From: Clostridiales bacterium
GTDB lineage: Bacteria > Bacillota > Clostridia > Peptostreptococcales > Acidaminobacteraceae
DNA: 64,000 nucleotides
Assembly (NCBI GenBank): GCA_016342415.1
Contig: JAEIOD010000011.1
Location: forward strand, 62,001-126,000
Direction of reading: 5' to 3'
Shown: piece after piece, positions 49,186 to 58,115 of the stretch
Layout of the letters: each line of letters begins with the position of its first letter
How positions within the stretch are numbered: the first letter of the stretch is position 1
Notes under the pieces: model-generated
Database searches by the model: none
What the model saw: only the letters and a program-made list of their open reading frames with translations
Told to the model about the DNA's origin: nothing
Program-made: the position numbers and the translations under genes

Positions 49186-50205
49186 ATGGAAAATACTCAA
49201 GTGCCTGTAAGGCAAAAACAATTACGTGTGACATCAATACGAGGTATGGGACAAGTTATCTCTGTTACTGCAGCACTACTTGTTATGACAGTTATCTTTG
49301 GAATTATTAATCCGTCATTTTTCTCTTCTGATAATATGACAAATTTACTTAGACAAGTAGTACCCATTATGATTATAGGTATGGGTCAATCGTTTGTTCT
49401 CATAACAGGCGGTATTGATCTTTCAATTGGATCAGTCGCAGGAATGTCTTGTATGATCTCAGCAACGTTGATGACCGCAGCACATATGAATCCCATTCTA
49501 GCATGTATTATTACTTTAATAGCTGCTTGTATGGTTGGATTAGTAAATGGACTATTGGTTTCAAAAACGAAGTTACCTGCTTTTATTGCAACCTTAGGAA
49601 CTATGATTATCGCAAGAGGTATTGCTCAACTTGCCAATGGCAATCTTAATACAGATGGTATTCCAGAAGCGGCGGATGGATTCAAAAATTTGTTTTACTA
49701 TGGTAAAACGTTTGGACTATATAACCCTGTATGGATTGGTATAATCTTATTTGCAATCTTTACAATCATATTATCTAAGACGACAACTGGTAGACATACT
49801 TATGCAATCGGTAGTAATTATGAGGCTGCAAAACTTTCTGGTGTCAATGTTGTAAAAGCAGAAACAAAAGTATATATCTTTAGTGCATTTTTAGCAGGTG
49901 TTGTAGGACTGATGTTAACGGCACAAAGTGGAATGGGTACAATGAACGCTGGGACATCATATGAATTAAATGCAGTTGCTGCTTCGGTTATTGGTGGCGT
50001 TAGTACTATGGGTGGTCAAGGCTTGTTAATAGGTACAGTCATCGGATCATTTATCTGGGGTGTTTTAAATAATGGTCTTCAGTTCGCAGGGGCACCTTTG
50101 GCACTTAGAAATTTAGTAATTGGCGTTGTTGTTATTGTATCAGTATTAATCGATAGAGTTGCTAGAAGCGGTAATGTTGATTTAAAGAAGTGGTTAAAAT
50201 TCTAA
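49186..50205 (+). CDS. Sugar ABC importer permease (RbsC type)
   Basis: A 339-residue CUT2-family permease with about nine or ten membrane segments. Marks are the QSFVLITGGIDLSIGSVAGMSCM motif (about 65-90), NGLLVSKTKLPAFIATLGTMIIARG and GRHTYAIGSNYEAAKLSGVNV, the cytoplasmic loop that touches the ATPase. AAAGGAG precedes the start. Pairs with the RbsA-type gene before it. Confidence 0.93.
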   Translation: MENTQVPVRQKQLRVTSIRGMGQVISVTAALLVMTVIFGIINPSFFSSDNMTNLLRQVVPIMIIGMGQSFVLITGGIDLSIGSVAGMSCMISATLMTAAHMNPILACIITLIAACMVGLVNGLLVSKTKLPAFIATLGTMIIARGIAQLANGNLNTDGIPEAADGFKNLFYYGKTFGLYNPVWIGIILFAIFTIILSKTTTGRHTYAIGSNYEAAKLSGVNVVKAETKVYIFSAFLAGVVGLMLTAQSGMGTMNAGTSYELNAVAASVIGGVSTMGGQGLLIGTVIGSFIWGVLNNGLQFAGAPLALRNLVIGVVVIVSVLIDRVARSGNVDLKKWLKF

Positions 50206-50241
50206 GGAATTTAACAATAAAATATTAAGGTGGAGGTTTTT

Positions 50242-51174
50242 ATGAAAAAATTATTGTCTTTATTACTTGTTGTGATGCTTGTAATGAGCGTGTTTGCAGG
50301 GTGTGCTGAAAGTGATGCTACAGCAAGTGAAGTAACAAAAGAAGCTAAGTTGGTTTATCTAATTACCATGGACAAAATGGATCAACACTGGGTAAATGTT
50401 GATAAAGGTGCAAGTGTAATGGCTGAAGGATTAGGCTTGAAGTACAAATGGGATGCTCCAGATGTAAAAGATAATGCTAAGCAAATCGAAGCTGTGAATA
50501 ATGCAGTAGCAGATAATGCAGATTTAATCTTATTGGCAGCAAATGATCCTCAAGCGATTTCAGAAGCTGTTAAAAATGCAAAAGCAAAAGGTGTTAAAAT
50601 TATTTATGTGGATTCAGCGGCAAATGAACCTGCAATTGCAACACTTTCGACAAATAACTATCAAGCGGGTGCATTGGCGGCAACAACAATGTTAGATGAG
50701 CTTGCTGGTGCTGGCATGACATCAGGAAAAATTGGAATTATCGGTGTTAATACAGCAACAAACTCTACTATGGATCGTGAAAATGGTTTTAGAGCGGTTG
50801 TTGAAGCTGCTGGTTACGAAATATTAACAACGGAGTACAAAGATGGTGATGCAGCTGCTTCGCAAGAATCTGCATATGGATTTATTGTTGGTAATGAAGA
50901 TTTAGTTGGACTTTATGGTACAAACGAGGGATCTACTGTTGGTGTTGGTAATGCAATCAAAGCGTCAGGGAAAGAGATTATTGGAATTGGCTTTGATAAA
51001 TCAGATGCCATTCAAGGACTTCTTAATGACGGTAGTTTAAAAGCTGCAATGGCTCAAAATCCATTCACGATGGGATATTTAGGTGTTGCTCAAGCATATG
51101 CTGCACTTAATGATGAGAGTACTGGACCAGCTGTTATTGATACAGGTGTTGCAGTATTAAGATCAAACAAGTAA
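50242..51174 (+). CDS. Sugar-binding lipoprotein (RbsB type)
   Basis: A 310-residue substrate-binding lipoprotein: signal peptide and lipobox FAGC (Cys about 20), then the periplasmic-binding type 1 fold with AVADNADLILLAANDPQAISEAV, GIIGVNTATNSTMDRENGF and IGIGFDKSDAIQGLLNDGSL. The start at 50242 follows TGGAGG; the GTG at 50230 is in the site itself. Type-1 binding proteins of this class bind ribose, galactose, autoinducer-2, inositol and others, so the substrate stays open. Confidence 0.92.
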   Translation: MKKLLSLLLVVMLVMSVFAGCAESDATASEVTKEAKLVYLITMDKMDQHWVNVDKGASVMAEGLGLKYKWDAPDVKDNAKQIEAVNNAVADNADLILLAANDPQAISEAVKNAKAKGVKIIYVDSAANEPAIATLSTNNYQAGALAATTMLDELAGAGMTSGKIGIIGVNTATNSTMDRENGFRAVVEAAGYEILTTEYKDGDAAASQESAYGFIVGNEDLVGLYGTNEGSTVGVGNAIKASGKEIIGIGFDKSDAIQGLLNDGSLKAAMAQNPFTMGYLGVAQAYAALNDESTGPAVIDTGVAVLRSNK

Positions 51175-51180
51175 TATTTT

Positions 51181-51201
51181 AGCCACAACTTTGTTGTGGC
51201 T
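51181..51201 (+). terminator. Terminator of the sugar importer operon
   Basis: AGCCACAAC pairs perfectly with GTTGTGGCT around TTT. The T run is interrupted (TCCCCTAGTTTTT), so ending may be partial; the next hairpin backs it up. Confidence 0.6.
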
Positions 51202-51250
51202 TCCCCTAGTTTTTGCAATACACATAATTTTTTTTAAAAACCTTAAAGAT

Positions 51251-51281
51251 AAAGGGAAGTTCATTTAATGAACTTCCCTTT
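51251..51281. terminator. Strong bidirectional terminator after the leftward two-component system
   Basis: AAAGGGAAGTTCA pairs with TGAACTTCCCTTT, loop TTTAA, flanked by T runs on both strands. It lies 3 bases past the kinase stop. Confidence 0.85.
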
Positions 51282-51283
51282 TG

Positions 51284-53020
51284 TTATATCTTTTTGAGTG
51301 TAAACTCTATGCTTAAACCATTTTCTGTAGGTTGGATAGAATAATTACTCTGGTGAAGTTCTAAGATCTCTTTTGCTATGGATAAACCAATTCCACTGCC
51401 TTTCTCTTTTCGTGTGTTGGTTTTATTGGTTCTATAGAATTTTTCCCATAGTCTTGAAAGGTCCTCTTCCTCTAATAAGGTACAAGTATTTTCAAAACGA
51501 TACAAAATATATTGTCCCCTATCTTCTGAAGTGATTGAAAATCGACCATCACTGTCCGTATATTTGGAAGCGTTACTGATAAAGTTATTGATGACTTGAT
51601 GCATTTTTCTCATATTACCAGAGACCAAATCATCAGAAACACTGAAGTATATTTGGATGTTATTTTCTTTAAAAACAGCATGATAATGAGATAATCTCTC
51701 TGTTAAGATATCTTTTATGTTAATTGTTTCAAGTGACAGTTTATAATCGCCGCTTTCTAAAACCGATAACTCAAGCATATCAGTGATTAATACCTTCATA
51801 CGTTCCAATTCATAAGACATTGCATTGTAGTAATATTCGGGGTCTTTATCATTAATTCCATCAGACAGAATTTCATTAAATCCAGAGACAATTCCAAGTG
51901 GTGTATTGAGTTCGTGAGATAAATGCAAAATCAAATCTTTTGCTCTTTTTTCTTCGATTGACTTGAGTTCATAGTTATGTGTCAATTCTTCATTTTTATC
52001 TTGTAGATCCTCGATACTCTCTTCAAGTTTTTGAGACAATTCATTTAAACTCTTGGCCAGTGAGCCTATTTCATCATGGCTCTTTACAGAAGCTTCTTTA
52101 GAAAAATTCAATTGACTCATCTCATTGGCAATCTCATTCAGTTCTATCATCGGTTTGGATATTGATTTGGAATAGAACCTTGTTAACAATATAGCCAAAA
52201 TAACTCCTATTATGAAAATGAAAATGCTGAAAGAATTTATAAATTCAAGCTGATCACCTATATTAACAAAAGTTTGTGATGTCATCACGTAGTAAGTTTC
52301 TTGATTGTGCACATAACTGTCAATGTAATATAAGGTTTGTGCATTAATCTCTTCTTGATTATAAATATAGGATTGCGCTTTATTGAGAGAAGGATTAAAT
52401 GTTCCATTTTCTAGATACTCAAAACCATATAATATAAATAGACCACTGTATTCTGAATCAATTTTAGAAAAACTGTAACTGATGACTTCAGCATCTTCTA
52501 ATATAAAAGCTTCCTCTTCTTGCATTTCCAATATATCACCCTGTGAGATAGTTTCGTAATCAATAAGTAGAGGGTAATACCAGTCGTCTCCAATTGGGAT
52601 GGCTAAAACATTTAGTTTAGAATAGTCTAAAACATTGATGTCTGGGTTCTCCAAAATGAACTTATAGTTTTTATTACCACTCATCAATGTCACTGAATCG
52701 AAATAAGAACTAAAAAATGCATCATTGTATACAAGATCATTTTCATTGACAATGACAATTGGATTATTGGTAGATTCAATGTAATCTTCAGTTAGTAGGT
52801 TGGTATATTCCAAGTCATAATTTTTATCCTTGATCTCTCTTGTGAATAACTCAAATTGCTTTTTTAGATCTCTTTCCTTTGTAAAAAAATATGCTTCATC
52901 AATAACAAATCTGAAAACAAAACTCTGTACCAAAAGTATAAGCAAAATTAGCATTAATACAGATAAGAATATTTTGTTCGAGATTTTAGAAAAGAACCTG
53001 TCTTTTAGTTTTGATAACAT
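51284..53020 (-). CDS. Sensor histidine kinase of a transporter-linked two-component system
   Basis: A 578-residue membrane kinase: membrane segments at about 16-36 and 250-270 flank an extracellular domain of about 210 residues. Next come HAMP (about 272-325), a coiled coil (about 325-362), HisKA with LILHLSHELNTPLGIV (His about 370), and the ATPase domain ending GSGIGLSIAKEIL. It follows its response regulator with a 9-base gap. A divergent MacA/MacB-like exporter points to sensing of an antimicrobial peptide or wall stress; the ligand is not shown. Confidence 0.9.
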   Translation of the reverse strand: MLSKLKDRFFSKISNKIFLSVLMLILLILLVQSFVFRFVIDEAYFFTKERDLKKQFELFTREIKDKNYDLEYTNLLTEDYIESTNNPIVIVNENDLVYNDAFFSSYFDSVTLMSGNKNYKFILENPDINVLDYSKLNVLAIPIGDDWYYPLLIDYETISQGDILEMQEEEAFILEDAEVISYSFSKIDSEYSGLFILYGFEYLENGTFNPSLNKAQSYIYNQEEINAQTLYYIDSYVHNQETYYVMTSQTFVNIGDQLEFINSFSIFIFIIGVILAILLTRFYSKSISKPMIELNEIANEMSQLNFSKEASVKSHDEIGSLAKSLNELSQKLEESIEDLQDKNEELTHNYELKSIEEKRAKDLILHLSHELNTPLGIVSGFNEILSDGINDKDPEYYYNAMSYELERMKVLITDMLELSVLESGDYKLSLETINIKDILTERLSHYHAVFKENNIQIYFSVSDDLVSGNMRKMHQVINNFISNASKYTDSDGRFSITSEDRGQYILYRFENTCTLLEEEDLSRLWEKFYRTNKTNTRKEKGSGIGLSIAKEILELHQSNYSIQPTENGLSIEFTLKKI

Positions 53021-53029
53021 GATTGCCCC

Positions 53030-53692
53030 TTACATTTGAAAGCGATAGCCAACTTTTGAAACTGTTTGAATCAAATGGGCATACTCACCTAGTTTTTTTC
53101 GAATTTTTTTGATGTGATTGTCAACAACTCTAGTTTGGCCGTAGAAAGTATAACCCCATATGGCATCCAATAAACTCTCTCTGGACAAAGCAATATTTTT
53201 GTTGAGAATCATATGGTAAAGAAGTTCATATTCTTTTGGTGCTAAATCAACAATTTCATTGTTAATTTTCAGCAATCTGCTGTTGAATTCTAAAGTCATA
53301 TTTTCATAACTAAAACTATCATTTGTTTGATACCTTTCAAGCATTCTTTTTGATTTGGCAATTAACGTCTTTCCTTTTAAAGGCTTGGTAATATAATCAT
53401 CAGCACCAATCTCATAACACTTCAATTCGCTTTCTTCGGTTGTAATAGCGGTTAATATTATAATGGGAACATTAGAAGTACTTCTTATATTTTTGCATAC
53501 CTCATAACCATTCACCTTTGGCATCATAATATCGAGTACAACCAGATCAAAGTTGTGTGATTTAAAGATCTCTAGCGCTTCATCACCATCGCAGGCTTCT
53601 GTGACGTGATAACCTTCTGCTTTATAATAAAGTCCAATAAATTCTCTTAAATGACTTTCATCTTCTACTACTAAAATTTGATACATATGCAC
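53030..53692 (-). CDS. Response regulator, OmpR family
   Basis: A 220-residue regulator: receiver (VVEDE, phosphoacceptor in VVLDIMMPKVNG, Lys in ITKPLKGK) and winged helix (LAPKEYELLYHMI, VVDNHIKKIRKKLG). First gene of the leftward pair. The 139-base gap to the exporter genes should carry both promoters and the binding site; a perfect palindrome GATGTACATC lies there at 53757-53766. Confidence 0.92.
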   Translation of the reverse strand: MHMYQILVVEDESHLREFIGLYYKAEGYHVTEACDGDEALEIFKSHNFDLVVLDIMMPKVNGYEVCKNIRSTSNVPIIILTAITTEESELKCYEIGADDYITKPLKGKTLIAKSKRMLERYQTNDSFSYENMTLEFNSRLLKINNEIVDLAPKEYELLYHMILNKNIALSRESLLDAIWGYTFYGQTRVVDNHIKKIRKKLGEYAHLIQTVSKVGYRFQM

Positions 53693-53831
53693 CTCCTGAA
53701 TTTATTATACCAATAAAATACCCATAAATATTGGTTTTATTGTGGATGTTACAACAGATGTACATCATGGATACAGTTCCGATACATAAAAATCCTACAC
53801 TTAGGTTAATCAAATTGACTAGGAGGAAAAA

Positions 53832-55037
53832 ATGAAAAAAATTATATTTGCTTTAGTACCAGTTGTATTAATCGGAGGTTTCTTTTTCTTTAAGGGAAAG
53901 AGTAGTGCAGCACCGGTTGAACAAGCGAGCATTGTTGTTGAAGAAAGAGATATTGAGAGTAATATATTTCTAAACGGTACAGTAGTCACAGAAGAAATGA
54001 GATATATTACCGCTAACACAAATGACGTTATAGAGTCTATAGAAGTTAAAGTTGGTGATACAGTTAAAAAAGGAGATATTCTAGCCATACAAAATACTGA
54101 GGCATTAGAAACCGCTTTAAAATCAAAGATGCTTCAGTTAGAAATTGAGCAGATCAGATTGAGTAAGCTGAAAGTTAGTGGTGATACAGTTTTACTAAAT
54201 GGTTTGCAGTCAGCTAAGCTTGCTTATAATGATGCAAAGTTAAATGTGGATAATGATAAAATATTATTTGAATCGGGTGTTATCAGTGAGCATCAGTACA
54301 ATACTTCTGTAACGGCATTTGAATCAGCAAAGACTCAGTATCAAAATGCCCAATTCAATTTAAATGCTTCAAGTCGTGAAACCGATTTACTGATGCAAGT
54401 GAAATTAGTGGAATCAATAGAAAATGACATTTTGCAAACAGAAACTAAAATAAAAAAAGCAAGTCTATCTTCTCCTATTGATGGAACTGTAACAGATATT
54501 AAAGGGCTTGTTGGAGAAAGAGCAGATGGGATGATTATGACAATCGCCAACTTTGATAAGAACATTATTAAGACCAATGTTTCAGAAGCCGATATCAATA
54601 AAATTTCTTTAGGTCAAACTGTAATTATAACGGCCAATTCAATTAAGAACGAAGCTTTTTCAGGAAAAGTATCATGGATATCACCTGATTCTAAAAAGGT
54701 AGAAGGTAAAAAACAAGCATATGTGGAAATCAAAGTTGCTTTAGATGAAGTGCAATCAGTTCTTCGTAGAAATTTTTCTGTGAATCTTAAAATACAAACT
54801 TCTAGTCGTACAGGTGCTAAAGTTGTTAAGTTTGAAGGCTTAAAAACAAAACCTTCTGGTGAATCATATGTAACCGTTATGAAAGCCGATGGCACAACGG
54901 AAGAAGTAATTATTAAAACAGGCATAGAAGGTGAAGTATATGTTGAGGTTATCAGTGATCAAATTAATATTGGTGATGAAATCATAATTGAAGCGTTACC
55001 GGCTGGATACGGACAGGAATCAACAGGCTTATTCTAG
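53832..55037 (+). CDS. MacA/HlyD-type membrane fusion protein
   Basis: A 401-residue exporter subunit with one N-terminal membrane segment (about 3-20), then a biotinyl/lipoyl-like part split by a coiled coil (about 85-190), and beta-barrel parts (KASLSSPIDGTVTDIKGLVGERADG, INKISLGQTVIITAN). In Gram-positive bacteria such proteins work with MacB-like ABC permeases, here encoded next. AGGAGG precedes the ATG. Confidence 0.9.
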   Translation: MKKIIFALVPVVLIGGFFFFKGKSSAAPVEQASIVVEERDIESNIFLNGTVVTEEMRYITANTNDVIESIEVKVGDTVKKGDILAIQNTEALETALKSKMLQLEIEQIRLSKLKVSGDTVLLNGLQSAKLAYNDAKLNVDNDKILFESGVISEHQYNTSVTAFESAKTQYQNAQFNLNASSRETDLLMQVKLVESIENDILQTETKIKKASLSSPIDGTVTDIKGLVGERADGMIMTIANFDKNIIKTNVSEADINKISLGQTVIITANSIKNEAFSGKVSWISPDSKKVEGKKQAYVEIKVALDEVQSVLRRNFSVNLKIQTSSRTGAKVVKFEGLKTKPSGESYVTVMKADGTTEEVIIKTGIEGEVYVEVISDQINIGDEIIIEALPAGYGQESTGLF

Positions 55038-55047
55038 AGGAGGCATT

Positions 55048-55728
55048 ATGATAAAAGTAGATAACATGAAAAAAGTATATCAAACAGGAGAAATTATGTT
55101 TGAAGCTTTAAAAGGCGTATCACTACACATTGAAAAAGGTGAATTTGTTTCTATTATTGGACCTTCTGGCTCGGGGAAATCAACACTTATGAATATCCTA
55201 GGCTGTTTAGATAATGCATCTGATGGTGAGTATTGTTTAGATGGAAATACAGTTAAGAATATGTCGGATGATGCAATTTCTGAACTAAGAAATGAAAAAA
55301 TAGGTTTTATATTTCAGTCATTTAATCTGTTGCCCAAATTAACGGCAGTAGAAAATGTAGAATTACCACTGATATATGGGAAGCAATCCAATAAAAAAAG
55401 AAAAGAAATGGCAGAAAAAGCATTGTCTCTTGTAGGACTGGGAGACAGAATGGATCATAAACCCAATGAAATGTCTGGAGGACAACGTCAAAGAGTTGCA
55501 ATTGCACGAGCGTTAGTATGTGAACCTGCAATCATTTTAGCAGATGAACCAACAGGCAACTTGGATTCAAAAACAACAGAAGAAGTCATGGCAATTCTAA
55601 AAGACTTAAATAAACTTGGTAATACCATAATAGTGGTCACTCATGAACCTGAAATTGCAGAACAAACAAGTCGTGTGATTACCGTAAGAGATGGCAATAT
55701 TGTTAGTGATGTTAGGCAGGTGGGTTAA
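55048..55728 (+). CDS. ABC exporter ATPase (MacB/LolD type)
   Basis: A 226-residue ATPase: Walker A GPSGSGKSTLMNILG, Q-loop FIFQSFNLLPKLTAVENVELP, signature MSGGQRQRVAIARAL, Walker B IILADEPTGNLDS, H-loop VVTHEPEIA. Typical of the MacB/FtsE-like group. The start at 55048 follows GGAGG; the longer frame runs inside the preceding gene. It overlaps the permease start by one base (TAATG). Confidence 0.94.
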   Translation: MIKVDNMKKVYQTGEIMFEALKGVSLHIEKGEFVSIIGPSGSGKSTLMNILGCLDNASDGEYCLDGNTVKNMSDDAISELRNEKIGFIFQSFNLLPKLTAVENVELPLIYGKQSNKKRKEMAEKALSLVGLGDRMDHKPNEMSGGQRQRVAIARALVCEPAIILADEPTGNLDSKTTEEVMAILKDLNKLGNTIIVVTHEPEIAEQTSRVITVRDGNIVSDVRQVG

Positions 55729-56954
55729 TGAATATTAGAGAAAGTTTAAAAATGGCCTTTTCTGCCATCAGATCTAATAAAATGCGTACACTCCTAACAA
55801 TGTTAGGTATCATCATCGGGATATCATCTGTTATTACACTTGTTACCCTTGGTAATGGCAGTAAGCAGATGATGACCAAAGAATTTGAAAGTTATGGTGC
55901 CAATCGGGCATATGTTTATGTATCATCGGGTGAAGAAGATGAAAATGATTCAGTGGATTTAGAATCTTATTATATGACGCCAAGTGATATAGATATGATT
56001 AAAAGGATTTATGGTGACAAACTTGAGGGAATTTCATTTTCGAGTGGTTTCTCGGGTTTGTTTGTTCAAGGCCGAAAGACATATACAATCAATTTCTCAG
56101 GTGTTTCAGAGTCATATAAAGACATTGAGAATATGGCACTTGAATCAGGTAGGTTCTTAACAAAAGATGATATGACATCAGAGAATCAAGTGATTGTTAT
56201 TGATAAAAAAATGGTTGAAAAATACTATAATAACGTTTCGCCAATTGGACAAATGTTAACGCTTGATGTTGGTGGTCAAACTCAAACCTTTAGAATTGTT
56301 GGCATATACAGCAAACCAGGCACTATGACGTCTAGAGAAACAAGCAACAGTTTTTCCGTGTATACGCCATATACTTTAGCGAGTAGTATTAATGAAACAG
56401 ATTTATATAGTTACTTTGAAGCCAATGTCAAAGAGGGAAATGATGTACAAGAGACCCTTAAGAGTATTGTAAGTATATTAGAAAGAAAACATGATGCAAT
56501 TGGTAAAGGGTACTATATGATTTCAACTGCAGAGAGTCAAATGAAAATGATGAATAAATTAACAGATACAATCACGTTATTTGTAACCGCAGTTGCAGCT
56601 ATTTCATTATTGGTAGGTGGTATTGGTATCATGAATATAATGTTGGTTTCAGTTACAGAAAGAACACGAGAAATTGGTATTAGGAAAGCCATAGGAGCCA
56701 AAAAGAAAGATATTTTAACTCAGTTTATGATAGAATCCATTATTGTATCTGGAGTTGGAGGTATGATTGGTATTGCTCTTGGTATGGGGATGGCTCAAAT
56801 TGGGTCAAAACTCATTAAAATTCCTCCCAGTGCGGATCCTAAAATTATCTTAATTGCGTTTGGATTCTCAGCACTTATAGGAGTGTTCTTCGGTATTTAT
56901 CCTGCAAATAAAGCAGCAAAACTGAATACAATTGATGCGTTGAGATATGAGTAA
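55728..56954 (+). CDS. MacB-type ABC permease (FtsX domain)
   Basis: A 408-residue permease with four membrane segments: one near the N-terminus (about 20-42; MRTLLTMLGIIIGISSVITLV), an extracellular MacB periplasmic domain (about 50-270), and three at about 285-305, 335-360 and 375-395, with VTERTREIGIRKAIGAKKKDIL between. Completes the exporter. Its regulator pair is divergent. Antimicrobial peptides are the likely cargo by analogy only. Confidence 0.93.
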   Translation: MNIRESLKMAFSAIRSNKMRTLLTMLGIIIGISSVITLVTLGNGSKQMMTKEFESYGANRAYVYVSSGEEDENDSVDLESYYMTPSDIDMIKRIYGDKLEGISFSSGFSGLFVQGRKTYTINFSGVSESYKDIENMALESGRFLTKDDMTSENQVIVIDKKMVEKYYNNVSPIGQMLTLDVGGQTQTFRIVGIYSKPGTMTSRETSNSFSVYTPYTLASSINETDLYSYFEANVKEGNDVQETLKSIVSILERKHDAIGKGYYMISTAESQMKMMNKLTDTITLFVTAVAAISLLVGGIGIMNIMLVSVTERTREIGIRKAIGAKKKDILTQFMIESIIVSGVGGMIGIALGMGMAQIGSKLIKIPPSADPKIILIAFGFSALIGVFFGIYPANKAAKLNTIDALRYE

Positions 56955-57008
56955 TTAGGAAAACTAATGAATGAATCAACTAATAATATAAAGAATGAGT
57001 CAATGTTT

Positions 57009-57040
57009 AAGATAGTAGATATAATTTCTACTATCTTTTT
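57009..57040 (+). terminator. Terminator after the exporter operon
   Basis: AAGATAGTAGA (57009-57019) pairs perfectly with TCTACTATCTT (57027-57037), followed by a T run. Confidence 0.85.
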
Positions 57041-57147
57041 TATTGTTGGACCATTTAGTTCATACTGAAAAAAACGATGACTAAATTGAATAAATAGTGA
57101 ATATAGGTTAAGATGAAGAGTGAGATTAATACGATAAAGGAGACCTT

Positions 57148-57570
57148 ATGAATTCTATAATAATAGATATAAAATCAGAGATAGAACAGATAGACGGTGA
57201 GAAACAAACTATAGAAATGATGACAGAAGCAGAGTTATATGAAAAAAATGGTAGCATTTTTATTATTTACTTTGAATCAGAAGTGTCTGGAATGGCTGGT
57301 TGCAAGACCATGCTGAAACTTTCTAATAATACCATCACTATGACTCGTTTTGGTGATACCAATTCAAAAATTGTGTTTGATCTTGATCAACCCATGACAT
57401 CGGTTTATAAAACGGCCTATGGTGACTTTGATATGAACGTGACAACATTAAAGTTAGTGTCTGAGATGGATGTCGCTAATCAATCAGGGTATTTGGAAAT
57501 AGAGTATCAAATGGTTTTAGAACATTTATCGAGTAGTCATAATCATTTGATGATAAAGGTCAGATCATGA
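57148..57570 (+). CDS. YwiB-like beta-barrel protein (DUF1934)
   Basis: A 140-residue protein of the DUF1934/YwiB family: IIIDIKSEIEQIDGEKQTIEMMTEAELYEK at the start, YFESEVSGMAGCKTMLKL, and a C-terminal YLEIEYQMVLEH. It has a calycin-like barrel fold with no known ligand. In Bacillus ywiB sits just before argS; here the next gene, overlapping by 4 bases, looks like a reduced argS. AAAGGAGACC precedes the start. Confidence 0.85.
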   Translation: MNSIIIDIKSEIEQIDGEKQTIEMMTEAELYEKNGSIFIIYFESEVSGMAGCKTMLKLSNNTITMTRFGDTNSKIVFDLDQPMTSVYKTAYGDFDMNVTTLKLVSEMDVANQSGYLEIEYQMVLEHLSSSHNHLMIKVRS

Positions 57571-58115
57571 AACTTATAAAAGAGATCTTGAAAAATGCTT
57601 TAGTCAAACAAGACTTTAAAGGAGAAGTGTCACTCAGTCCTTCTAAGAAAATTTCGCACGGAGATTATACATCTCAAGTTCTTTTGCGTCATCGAGTTGA
57701 TGAGGAAGCATTAGTTCGTGATTTGGAAACACATGAATTGATACAGAAGGTGGTTATTTTAAATGGTCATTTAAACCTTTATATCACGGAAAAACTGTTA
57801 GAAGCCGAACCCTGTGAATTAAAATCAAAAAAGACCAATCGTATGCGGATGATTCGAAATAGATTGTATGATGAGCAGATGACAGAGGGGGAAACACCTC
57901 ATTACTTTTTACCTTTAGTCAAAAAGACAAATGAACTGATATGTTCATTAAAAGAGTTGAACCAATCGGATGGACTTGAAAAAGAGTTGATAGATACTTT
58001 TGAAAAGTTAGATTTTGGGTATGTTTATAGACAACTGACAAAATCTGATTTGGGTGGTATTTATCAATTGTTAAATACTTGTTTGATGGTGTTAGAGAGG
58101 GCTAATGATGAATAG
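57567..58115 (+). CDS. Small protein resembling ArgS without its catalytic core
   Basis: A 182-residue protein. Residues 1-72 resemble the N-terminal domain of arginyl-tRNA synthetase: a helix with KEILKNALVK, then SPSKKISHGDYTSQVLL (compare HGDY/F-[ST]TNxA in ArgS) and IQKVVILNGHLNLYIT (compare IEKVEIAGPGFINFY). The HIGH and KMSKS core is wholly missing. The rest (RMRMIRNRLYDEQ to the end) is helical and could derive from the DALR anticodon domain. It follows a ywiB-like gene as argS does in Bacillus. I read it as a remodelled ArgS relic with a new role; the match is from memory of the family and needs a profile search. Confidence 0.55.
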   Translation: MKLIKEILKNALVKQDFKGEVSLSPSKKISHGDYTSQVLLRHRVDEEALVRDLETHELIQKVVILNGHLNLYITEKLLEAEPCELKSKKTNRMRMIRNRLYDEQMTEGETPHYFLPLVKKTNELICSLKELNQSDGLEKELIDTFEKLDFGYVYRQLTKSDLGGIYQLLNTCLMVLERANDE

